5,492 bases of DNA from Actinomycetes bacterium. Its GTDB lineage: Bacteria; Actinomycetota; Coriobacteriia; Coriobacteriales; Coriobacteriaceae. Location of the stretch: NCBI GenBank assembly GCA_023441725.1, contig JAEZNV010000031.1:1-5492 (forward strand), written 5' to 3'. Under the pieces are notes generated by a model. The model ran no database searches, was not told where the DNA came from, and saw nothing but the letters and a program-made list of their open reading frames with translations. The position numbers and the translations under genes were made by a program. Below are positions 1-5,492 of the stretch, in pieces (position 1 is the first letter of the stretch; each line of letters opens with the position of its first letter).

Positions 1-79
1 CACGGTAGACGGTCGCCATGCCGCCTGTCCCCACCTTATCCTTGAGGAGGTATCTTCCCCCGAGGACCCTCTGTTCCAT
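1..79 (-). CDS. pknB: Ser/Thr protein kinase, PknB/PknA type (N-terminal fragment, cut by window edge)
   Basis: Only the first 26 codons lie in the window; the gene continues past base 1. The translation starts MEQRVLGGRYLLKDKVGTGG and goes on MATVYR. It contains the Hanks-type kinase opening, 'GRYxLxxxVGxGGMATVY', in which GTGGMATV is the glycine-rich ATP-binding loop. In this family the protein is a membrane kinase that phosphorylates cell-wall and division proteins and is reversed by the PP2C phosphatase of the same cluster, here at 3099-5033. ATG at 79-77 is preferred because AGGAG (89-85) lies 5 bases upstream. An in-frame ATG at 94-92 would add five residues but has a poorer ribosome site. 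Whether this is the pknA or the pknB orthologue, and whether it carries PASTA repeats, cannot be seen here. Confidence 0.9.
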   Translation of the reverse strand, partial: MEQRVLGGRYLLKDKVGTGGMATVYR

Positions 80-84
80 TCCTG

Positions 85-89
85 CTCCT
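85..89 (-). promoter_or_regulatory. Ribosome binding site of the kinase gene
   Basis: AGGAG on the minus strand, 5 bases before the ATG at 79-77. It decides for that start over the in-frame ATG at 94-92, which has only a weak GAGCGA-like stretch upstream. Confidence 0.6.
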
Positions 90-157
90 AACATAACTAT
101 TCGCTCAACGATGTGTGTAGTACCTACTGTGTGGCCGCTGGGGCCATGTGACGCATT

Positions 158-180
158 GCCGCTAGCCCTTAGGCCGCGGC
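158..180 (-). other. GC-rich hairpin after the SEDS-PBP stop codon
   Basis: On the minus strand GCCGC-GGCC is followed by a TAAG loop and by GGCT-A-GCGGC. This gives nine base pairs (one G-U) with a single bulged A. The inner stem pairs better in minus-strand RNA than in plus-strand RNA, where the G-U becomes an A-C mismatch. It begins 31 bases after the stop codon. No run of T follows, so it is not a standard intrinsic terminator. It could be a weak attenuator or an mRNA 3'-end stabiliser. A second, smaller perfect repeat, TGGCC-(5)-GGCCA, lies at 132-146. Confidence 0.35.
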
Positions 181-211
181 GCGCCCCGGGTGTCCGATTC
201 GATCACGGGCA

Positions 212-3082
212 TCACGCTCCCTGGGCGGCGAGTGCCGCGGTCAGGACGATGCCGGCGATCTTGGCCGCCTTGACGTCGTGTTGGTCGTAATCCTCCAAGG
301 CCACCGAGATGGCGACCGTGGGTGAATCGTAGGGTGCAAAGCCGTTAAACATCGAGTTGACGTTGGTGCCGCCGGTCTCGGCCGAGCCGGTCTTGCCGGC
401 AACCTTGACGCCCGGAATCTGGGCATCGGTGCCGGTGCCGGACTGGACGACGGCGAGCATGGCCTGCTTGACCTGGTCGGCCGTGGCAGAGCTGACGGCC
501 TGGCCCAGCGAGCGGGACTGCGTGGTCTTGACCACGGTTCCGTCCGGTGCGAGCACCTGGGAAACAAAGAACGGGTCCATGACCACACCGCTGTTGGCGA
601 TGGCCGCGGCGATCACGGCATTTTGCATGACCGTGGTCTGCGGGCCGGGCGTGTGGTCCATGCCGACGGGCTGGCCGGCACCTGCCCAGGCGGTCTCCCA
701 CTCGGTCATGAGCGACGGATCGGCCATGATGGAGGCCGTGGAGGTCAGGTCCTGGCCGAGCTTCTGGCCGTAGCCAAAGGCGTTGGCAAACTGCACGAGC
801 GTGTTTGCGCCCACTTCGTTGGCCACCTGGCCAAAGACGACGTTGGAGGAGACGGCAAAGGCCTGCTGCAGGCTGATGGTGCCGTAGCTCTCGTTGGCGT
901 AGTTGGTGACCGGCGCGTTGCCGATGTCCATGGAGCCGGGTGCCTGATAGGTGCTCGTGAGGCTGGCGGTTCCGGTCTCGAGTGCGGCGGAAAGCGTGAC
1001 GACCTTAAAGGTGGAACCCGGGGTGTACAGCGCGTCCATGGCGCGGTCGTACATGGAGCCGTCCTCGCCGCCGCCCGTCTGCAGCAGCGCGTCGATGTTG
1101 GTGTTGTCGTAGGTGGGCGAGCTGGCGCACGCGAGGACTGCGCCGGTGCGCGGATCCAAGACCACCACGGCGCCCTTAAAGCCCTTGAGCGCCTGCTCGG
1201 CGGCCGTCTGGATGCGCGAGTCGATGGTGAGCTTGGCGGTGTTGCCCGGCTGGGTTTGGCCTGCAAGCGACGCGATGGCGTTGTTCCAGCTGGAGTAATC
1301 CTTGGAGCCGGTGAGCGTGTCGTTCATGACGGCCTCGATGCCGGCGGTGCCGTACTGCTGACTTACGTAGCCCACCACGTGCGCGGCCATGTTGCCGTTG
1401 GGGTAGGAGCGGGCGTAGGTGCCGTCCTCCTGCTGCAGAGACTCGGCCAGCGTCACGCCATCGGACGTGATGATGGAGCCGCGCTGGATGTACTTGGAGC
1501 GGGCGATGGTGTGGTTGTTGGTTGGCATGTCCTGATAGTCCTTGGCCTTGATGACCTGGACATAGGTGAGGTTGCCGATAAGGATGGCGAACAGCGCCGT
1601 AAAGGCGAGCACGGCGCGGGTCAGGCGGTTGGCGAGTGCCACGCGGCCGAGCACGCCGGATTCGGGCGTGTCGAGCAGGCGGCGGCGCATGCGCGAGCCG
1701 GCAGAGTGGCTGCCGCGGCCATACGAAGACGAGGCGGCAAAGCGCGTACCGGTCGGGGCTGCGGCGGATGCGACCTGGTCGTCGGTGATGGCCGCCATGG
1801 TGCCGGCGCCGGTGAGTTCGGCCTCGCGTCCGGTTGCCTCGTCACCGGCGCGCAACAGCAGCGCGACGATGATAAAGCTCGCCAGCAATGAGGAGCCGCC
1901 CTGGCTCATAAAGGGCAGGGTAACGCCGGTCAGCGGGATCAGACGGGTCACGCCGCCCACAATCAAGAAAGCCTGGAAGCTGATGGCGGCCGTAAGGCCT
2001 GTGGCGCTAAAAGCGGCAAGGTCGGACTTGGCGCGGGCGGCTGTGGTCAGGCCGCGAACGGCAAAGAGCATAAACAGGATGAGCACGGCACCGCCGCCCA
2101 AAAGGCCCATCTCCTCGCCGATGGCCGAGAAGATAAAGTCGGACTCGACGACGGGGATGTTGTTGGCCATGCCGTTGCCGATACCAACGCCGACCAGGCC
2201 GCCGTCGGCGAGTGAGAAGAGCGACTGGACGATCTGGTAGCCCTGCCCCTGGGCGTCCTTAAACGGATCAACCCAAACCTGGAAACGCACTTGAACGTGC
2301 GACAGGAACTTGTAGGCGCCCACGGCTCCCACGGCCAAAAGTGCGAGGCCGATGATGACGTACGAAAAACGTCCCGTGGCAACGTAGAGCATCAGCAAGA
2401 AGATGGTATAGAACAGCACTGCCGAGCCCAGATCGCGTTCGAAGACGACGACGAGCAGGCATACGCCCCATACCGCAAAGAGCGGAAGCAGCAGGCGCAG
2501 GCGCGGAACTTTAAAGCCCAGGATCTTTCGGTTGGAAATGGAGAGCAGCTCGCGGTTCTCGGCCAGGTAGCCGGCCAGGAACAGCACGATAAAGACCTTG
2601 GCGAACTCGCCGGGCTGGATGGTAAAGCCGGCGATGCGAATCCACAGCTTGGAGCCCGAGATCGTGGTACCGATAAAGATCGGCAGCATCAGCAAAATGA
2701 TGCCGACGATGCCAAAGGTGTATTTGTAGCGCATGACCACGTCGAGGTTTTTGACCAGCGCGAGCGTTCCCACCATCAACGCTACCGAGATAAACAGGAT
2801 GACGAGCTGTGAGATGGCGAGGTCGGGCGCCAGGCGCGTCACAAACGTGATGCCGATGCCCGACAGAACAAAGACGATGGGCAGGATTGCCGGATCGGCG
2901 CCGGGCGCCAAGATGCGCACGGCGATGTGCGCCGCGGCGAAGGCGGCAAAAAGTCCGATCGGCACGGCGAGCGTCTCAAATGAGATAGCGGCGCCCGCGG
3001 TGAGTACGTACATCGCATACAGCAGGATGACGGGGAACGCCGAGGCGATGAGTAAGAGCAGTTCGGTGTTGCGGCGACTCAT
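212..3082 (-). CDS. rodA-pbpA: SEDS glycosyltransferase (FtsW/RodA) fused to class B penicillin-binding protein (PbpA-like)
   Basis: This is a 956-residue membrane protein joining the two halves of a peptidoglycan synthase. Residues about 7-411 form a SEDS domain with roughly 12 hydrophobic helices. It has the family motif IQPGEFAK (155-162), the large outer loop RFQVWVDPFKDAQGQGYQ (266-283; D276 aligns by eye with the essential Asp of RodA/FtsW), SDFIFSAIGEE (314-324) and PLTGVTLPFMSQGGSS (383-398). Residues about 412-488 are a hydrophilic linker. Helix 489-508 is the PBP anchor, followed by the PbpA-type stretch QRGSIITSDG (533-542). The transpeptidase domain has all catalytic motifs: STFK (nucleophile S690, K693), SSN (745-747) and KTGS (897-900). 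The length equals a complete RodA plus a complete PbpA, so neither half is truncated. A start at 3082 is chosen for the Shine-Dalgarno at 3098-3091; the in-frame ATG at 3208 would overlap the phosphatase gene by 110 bases and add a low-complexity Pro/Arg tail. Whether it serves elongation or division is not decided by sequence. Confidence 0.95.
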   Translation of the reverse strand: MSRRNTELLLLIASAFPVILLYAMYVLTAGAAISFETLAVPIGLFAAFAAAHIAVRILAPGADPAILPIVFVLSGIGITFVTRLAPDLAISQLVILFISVALMVGTLALVKNLDVVMRYKYTFGIVGIILLMLPIFIGTTISGSKLWIRIAGFTIQPGEFAKVFIVLFLAGYLAENRELLSISNRKILGFKVPRLRLLLPLFAVWGVCLLVVVFERDLGSAVLFYTIFLLMLYVATGRFSYVIIGLALLAVGAVGAYKFLSHVQVRFQVWVDPFKDAQGQGYQIVQSLFSLADGGLVGVGIGNGMANNIPVVESDFIFSAIGEEMGLLGGGAVLILFMLFAVRGLTTAARAKSDLAAFSATGLTAAISFQAFLIVGGVTRLIPLTGVTLPFMSQGGSSLLASFIIVALLLRAGDEATGREAELTGAGTMAAITDDQVASAAAPTGTRFAASSSYGRGSHSAGSRMRRRLLDTPESGVLGRVALANRLTRAVLAFTALFAILIGNLTYVQVIKAKDYQDMPTNNHTIARSKYIQRGSIITSDGVTLAESLQQEDGTYARSYPNGNMAAHVVGYVSQQYGTAGIEAVMNDTLTGSKDYSSWNNAIASLAGQTQPGNTAKLTIDSRIQTAAEQALKGFKGAVVVLDPRTGAVLACASSPTYDNTNIDALLQTGGGEDGSMYDRAMDALYTPGSTFKVVTLSAALETGTASLTSTYQAPGSMDIGNAPVTNYANESYGTISLQQAFAVSSNVVFGQVANEVGANTLVQFANAFGYGQKLGQDLTSTASIMADPSLMTEWETAWAGAGQPVGMDHTPGPQTTVMQNAVIAAAIANSGVVMDPFFVSQVLAPDGTVVKTTQSRSLGQAVSSATADQVKQAMLAVVQSGTGTDAQIPGVKVAGKTGSAETGGTNVNSMFNGFAPYDSPTVAISVALEDYDQHDVKAAKIAGIVLTAALAAQGA

Positions 3083-3090
3083 AAGCGGCA

Positions 3091-3098
3091 CTCCCTTT
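3091..3098 (-). promoter_or_regulatory. Ribosome binding site of the SEDS-PBP fusion gene
   Basis: AAAGGGAG on the minus strand, 8 bases before the ATG at 3082-3080 and directly after the phosphatase stop codon (3101-3099). It fixes the start of the fusion gene and makes the longer start at 3208 unlikely. The 16-base gap suits translational reinitiation from the phosphatase gene. Confidence 0.7.
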
Positions 3099-5033
3099 CT
3101 AGTTCTTGTCGGAGGCTTCGGCCTCGGCGGACTGTTCGGCGGTTTTCTCGGAATCTGATTCGGAGGTCGATCCCTGGTCGGTGTTGTCGCGGATCGTTTG
3201 TGCGTCAATCACCTGGCGGGTCTGCTCCTCGTCAATCTGATGACGGTATTTGGAAATGGTGTCCTGCGCATCGTCGACACTTGTTTGCGTAATGCCCGCT
3301 TTGAGGCGGTTTTGCGTGTCTTCGGGCAGGTCGGACAGCTTGATGCTCGTTTCGCTCTCGAGCCAGTGGAGCTTAAGGCCGAGTGGCTTGCCGGGCACGC
3401 CGCGCCAAACTGCGACATTGCCCTGGTAGGTTCCCAGGTAGTACGAGCCGGTGATGCCCGCGTAGGCCCAAATTGCCGCTGCCAGCACAAAGACGATGCC
3501 CAGGACCACGCCGATGGTGATATTGCGGCGACGCACGCGTTGCGCCTCGCGCATGACGCCATCGTCGACCAGGTCGACTACTACTACGGTCACGTTGTCG
3601 TGGCCACCGGCGGCAAGCGCGGCGTCCACCAGGTTGTCGACGCAGATCTGCGCGGTCGAGGACTGCGTGGCAATGTTCTCGATATCGCTATCGGGAATCA
3701 TGCTCGAAAGGCCGTCGGAGCACAGGATCAGGCGGTCGCCCTCCTCGATATGCAGGGTAAAGTGGTCGGCGTACATGGCAGGGTCCGAGCCCAGCGCGCG
3801 GGTGATGACCGAGCGGTTGGGATGGACGCGGGCCTCGTCGGCCGTAATCTCGCCGGCGTCCACGAGCTCTTCCACATAGGAGTGGTCGCGGGTCACGCGA
3901 ATCAGCGTGCCCTCGTGGAGCAGGTAGGCGCGCGAGTCGCCCACGTGGGCGATGGCGAGCGTGTCGTTTTCGATATAGGCGCAGGTGGCCGTGCAACCCA
4001 TGCCGGGCTTGCCCAGGCCATTCAAGGCGGCCTCGATCACAGCGGCGTTGGCGGCCTCGACAGCTGCAGCCAGGCGTGCCGCATCGGCAGACTGCGGGGC
4101 TGTCTTGGCGATGGTCTCGACGGCGATGGAGGATGCCACCTCACCGGCGGCGTGGCCGCCCATGCCATCGCACACGCAAAAGAGCGGCGACTGCACCAGG
4201 TAGGAATCCTCATTGTGCGGGCGCACGCAGCCAACGTCGGAGCGGGCGCCCCACATGAGCTGCGTGGTGGTGCCGGCATCATAGGTCGAGTCGGTTTCGA
4301 TGCGCTCCTCGGCCAGGGGCTCAAAGCTCATGGTCGAGCCGGGGTCCTTGAGCTTGGCTTCTACGGCGGCAACGTCGATTTCTGCCGTGTCACCGGGGGA
4401 GACGGTATCGGCCTCGGCACTTGGGGCGGCGTCGTTGTCGTCCGGGGAGTCGAGCTCCTCAGACGTGTGGACGGCCGGTTGGTCGTCTTGCGGTTCGAGA
4501 ATCATGGGCTCGGGCGTCGCAAAGTGCGACGGAGCGGGCGTGCTTTGGGGTTGGGCGGTGGGCTCGGCAACTGCGACGGGCTCGCTTGCGGGCGCAGGTT
4601 GCGGGGCCTCGGGTGCGGGGGCGTCCTCGGGGGAGGGCGCTGCCTCGGGCGCCGGTGTGGACGCGGGCGCGACCTCGGACGCCGAGGCTACGGGAAACAC
4701 CGGCGCGGCGGGCTCGGGTGCCTCAAACACTGCGGCGCTCTCGTTGATTGCCGTGGCGACAGGCTCGGCAAAGTGGGCCGGCGCCGGCGTTGCCTCGGGT
4801 GCTGCGGACTGCTCGGCAGCATGCGCTCCAATGGGCGCCGCTGCGGCATCCTCTGCGCCCTCGTCATCGGCGAGGGCCGAATAATCATGCGTTACATGCG
4901 AAAGAGGCAGGGAGAACACGGTGTCCTCGGGCTCCACGGGCGCAGAGTCCGCCGGAGCGGCGTGGGCCGGCGCAGTCGCGGCGGCAGCCGGTGCCTCGGT
5001 CATGGTTGCGGACTTGTTCTCCTCGTCGATCAT
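3099..5033 (-). CDS. pstP: Membrane PP2C-family Ser/Thr phosphatase with long N-terminal extension (PstP-like)
   Basis: A 644-residue metal-dependent phosphatase expected to dephosphorylate the neighbouring kinase and its wall-synthesis and FHA targets. Residues 1-258 are an Ala/Pro/Glu/Asp-rich, probably disordered extension. Residues about 260-490 are the PP2C catalytic domain: RPHNEDS (271-277), DGMGGHAAGE (289-298), GCTAT (346-350), HVGDSRAY (363-370), CSDGLS (438-443) and GGHDN (476-480). The metal-binding aspartates by family pattern are D289, D366, D440 and D479, all present, so it should be active. Basic RRRN (501-504) precedes one membrane helix (about 505-527), which puts the catalytic part in the cytoplasm. 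The outer part (528-644) has the stretch YLGTYQGNVAVWRGVPG (532-548), familiar from actinobacterial PstP proteins, and ends in a Ser/Glu-rich tail from about 619. Start ATG at 5033 overlaps the fhaB stop as ATGA, with AAGGTG at 5047-5042; M11 (5003) is a less likely start. Mycobacterial PstP begins almost directly with the PP2C fold, so the extension is unusual. Confidence 0.95.
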   Translation of the reverse strand: MIDEENKSATMTEAPAAAATAPAHAAPADSAPVEPEDTVFSLPLSHVTHDYSALADDEGAEDAAAAPIGAHAAEQSAAPEATPAPAHFAEPVATAINESAAVFEAPEPAAPVFPVASASEVAPASTPAPEAAPSPEDAPAPEAPQPAPASEPVAVAEPTAQPQSTPAPSHFATPEPMILEPQDDQPAVHTSEELDSPDDNDAAPSAEADTVSPGDTAEIDVAAVEAKLKDPGSTMSFEPLAEERIETDSTYDAGTTTQLMWGARSDVGCVRPHNEDSYLVQSPLFCVCDGMGGHAAGEVASSIAVETIAKTAPQSADAARLAAAVEAANAAVIEAALNGLGKPGMGCTATCAYIENDTLAIAHVGDSRAYLLHEGTLIRVTRDHSYVEELVDAGEITADEARVHPNRSVITRALGSDPAMYADHFTLHIEEGDRLILCSDGLSSMIPDSDIENIATQSSTAQICVDNLVDAALAAGGHDNVTVVVVDLVDDGVMREAQRVRRRNITIGVVLGIVFVLAAAIWAYAGITGSYYLGTYQGNVAVWRGVPGKPLGLKLHWLESETSIKLSDLPEDTQNRLKAGITQTSVDDAQDTISKYRHQIDEEQTRQVIDAQTIRDNTDQGSTSESDSEKTAEQSAEAEASDKN

Positions 5034-5446
5034 CGACGGTTCACCTTCATGACCACATCGCCAATCTGAACCTCGTCGCCCTCGCGCAGCGTCGCGGGCT
5101 CCACGAGCTGGCGGCCGTTGACGAGCGTGCCGTTAAGCGAGTTGAGGTCTTCGATGATGAGTGCCGGGCCCTGCAGCGAAAAGCGCGCGTGCGAGGCCGA
5201 GACAAACGGTTCGTTGATGCAGATGTCCGAAGACGGCGAGCGGCCGACGATGACGGGGCCGAGCATATCTACGTGGATGCCGCGGATGCCGCGCGGACCC
5301 TTGTCCACATCGATCGTCCAGATAGCCGAGTCGCGGCGCTGGCCGCGCCCGAGGCCCCCGCCGGGCTTCATGACGGCGAACAGGAAGATATAGAGCAGGG
5401 CGACCAGGACGATGCGGCCTGCAAAAAGGACGATATCGATGTTCAT
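5030..5446 (-). CDS. fhaB: Membrane-anchored FHA-domain protein FhaB
   Basis: A 138-residue protein with one N-terminal membrane helix (about 5-25), a short basic Gly-rich linker (28-38: GGGLGRGQRR) and a C-terminal FHA domain (about 55-136), the fold that binds phosphothreonine peptides. The phosphopeptide-binding motifs are intact: GRSPSSD (68-74), SASHARF (83-89) and the D-x-x-S-x-NGT pattern in DLNSLNGTLVNG (100-111; S103, N105, G106, T107). Size, topology and position match FhaB (Rv0019c) of Mycobacterium tuberculosis, which is linked to division and cell-wall complexes as a reader of kinase signals. A role as adaptor for phosphorylated wall enzymes here is inferred from family and context. 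The start ATG at 5446 has AGGGGA (5461-5456) 9 bases upstream. The gene begins 6 bases after the upstream FHA gene and overlaps the phosphatase start by four bases (ATGA). Confidence 0.93.
   Translation of the reverse strand: MNIDIVLFAGRIVLVALLYIFLFAVMKPGGGLGRGQRRDSAIWTIDVDKGPRGIRGIHVDMLGPVIVGRSPSSDICINEPFVSASHARFSLQGPALIIEDLNSLNGTLVNGRQLVEPATLREGDEVQIGDVVMKVNRR
5042..5047 (-). promoter_or_regulatory. Ribosome binding site of the phosphatase gene
   Basis: AAGGTG on the minus strand, inside the last codons of fhaB and 8 bases before the ATG at 5033-5031. It supports this start over the in-frame ATG at 5003, and with the ATGA overlap it implies translational coupling to fhaB. Confidence 0.5.
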
Positions 5447-5452
5447 AAGCGA

Positions 5453-5492
5453 CTATCCCCTAAATTCAAAGGTGCTCAGGCCAAACGTCAGC
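5453..5492 (-). CDS. fhaA: C-terminus of upstream FHA-domain protein (probably FhaA; partial)
   Basis: Only the last 12 codons and the TAG stop (5455-5453) are in the window; the gene continues beyond base 5492. The readable end is LTFGLSTFEFRG. This resembles the last beta-strands of an FHA domain (the usual pattern is 'GDxIxxGxTxFxFR' at the extreme C-terminus). In mycobacteria and other actinobacteria the gene immediately before fhaB is fhaA, which has an N-terminal DUF3662 domain and a C-terminal FHA domain ending in just this way. The assignment therefore rests on a very short peptide plus gene order. Its frame is the only one giving a sensible end here, and it stops 6 bases before fhaB. 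Confidence 0.65.
   Translation of the reverse strand, partial: LTFGLSTFEFRG
5456..5461 (-). promoter_or_regulatory. Ribosome binding site of fhaB
   Basis: AGGGGA on the minus strand, 9 bases before the fhaB ATG (5446-5444). It lies within the last two sense codons and the first base before the stop of the upstream FHA gene, consistent with coupled translation. Confidence 0.55.

Larger units (their letters stand above)
80..211 (-). other. Noncoding spacer between the SEDS-PBP gene and the kinase gene
   Basis: These 132 bases separate the stop of the SEDS-PBP fusion from the kinase start, whereas the other junctions of the cluster are 6 bases, a 4-base overlap and 16 bases. The part next to the fusion gene (about 130-211) is very GC-rich and holds two small inverted repeats (132-146 and 158-180) and overlapping palindromes (CCGCGG 174-179, GGCGCGCC 178-185, CCCGGG 185-190). 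The part next to the kinase (about 85-130) is clearly more AT-rich. I see no credible -35/-10 pair, no U-tract terminator and no convincing small gene. It could hold a kinase promoter or an RNA processing site, but nothing in the sequence proves this. Confidence 0.6.

Noticed and set aside
90..126. Possible -10 boxes for a kinase promoter (TATGTT at 95-90, TAGTTA at 99-94, TAGGTA at 126-121)
   Set aside because: No matching -35 element sits 16-18 bases upstream of any of them, and the first two would start transcripts at or inside the ribosome site.
117..127. Small inverted repeat GTAG-TAC-CTAC as a possible operator
   Set aside because: Four-base arms are too short, the flanks do not extend the symmetry, and it matches no operator I know.
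158..180. Intrinsic terminator after the SEDS-PBP gene
   Set aside because: The hairpin is real on paper, but no T-run follows it on the minus strand, so it was listed only as a hairpin.
18..290. Plus-strand 90-codon frame across the spacer
   Set aside because: It overlaps the kinase start and the PBP end antisense, has no recognisable family and no clear ribosome site, and shows the same shadow composition.
623..1891. Plus-strand open frame of 422 codons opposite the PBP half
   Set aside because: Antisense to conserved catalytic motifs of the transpeptidase. The composition is Gly/Ala/Val/Arg-rich with no known family, so it is explained by GC-rich third positions of the real gene.
3083..3208. 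Longer start for the SEDS-PBP gene giving 42 more residues
   Set aside because: It would overlap the phosphatase gene by 110 bases and add a Pro/Arg/Thr-rich tail unlike SEDS N-termini. A strong ribosome site serves the ATG at 3082 instead.
3198..5069. Long plus-strand open frame of 623 codons opposite the phosphatase gene
   Set aside because: It lies antisense to a clear PP2C gene and its overlap region. The product is Gly/Arg/Cys-rich with no recognisable domain, which is typical of a shadow frame in GC-rich coding DNA.

Overview
The window is part of a high-GC actinobacterial chromosome. It carries the conserved cell-wall growth and Ser/Thr phospho-signalling cluster, with every gene on the minus strand. 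Read in the direction of transcription (right to left) the order is: tail of an FHA-domain protein (fhaA-like), fhaB, a membrane PP2C phosphatase (pstP-like), a single long gene fusing a SEDS glycosyltransferase (FtsW/RodA) to a class B penicillin-binding protein (PbpA-like), and the first 26 codons of a PknB-type Ser/Thr kinase. This is the order known from Mycobacterium (fhaA-fhaB-pstP-rodA-pbpA-pknA/B), except that rodA and pbpA are one reading frame. The fusion and the overall style point to Coriobacteriia (Collinsella/Olsenella/Eggerthella relatives). That placement is inference and the genus cannot be fixed from this sequence.

Layout: 5453-5492, last 12 codons of an FHA protein; 5030-5446, fhaB (one membrane helix plus an FHA domain); 3099-5033, PP2C phosphatase with a long Ala/Pro/Glu-rich N-terminal extension, one membrane helix and an outer domain; 212-3082, SEDS-PBP fusion of 956 residues; 80-211, a 132-base noncoding spacer with two small GC hairpins; 1-79, start of the kinase, cut by the window edge. 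The first three junctions are tight: 6 bases, then a 4-base ATGA overlap, then 16 bases, each start with a good Shine-Dalgarno sequence. This indicates one transcript with translational coupling. Only the kinase is set apart.

How the parts fit: the SEDS half polymerises glycan strands from lipid II and the PBP half crosslinks them. The kinase and the PP2C phosphatase would set the phosphorylation state of the wall machinery, and the FHA proteins bind phosphothreonine and recruit partners. The points most worth a second look are the SEDS-PBP fusion, the 258-residue disordered extension of the phosphatase, and the isolated spacer before the kinase. I found no mobile element, CRISPR array, tRNA, rRNA or clear defence system, and I do not think the window contains an unknown system. 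It is a well-known cluster with lineage-specific architecture.
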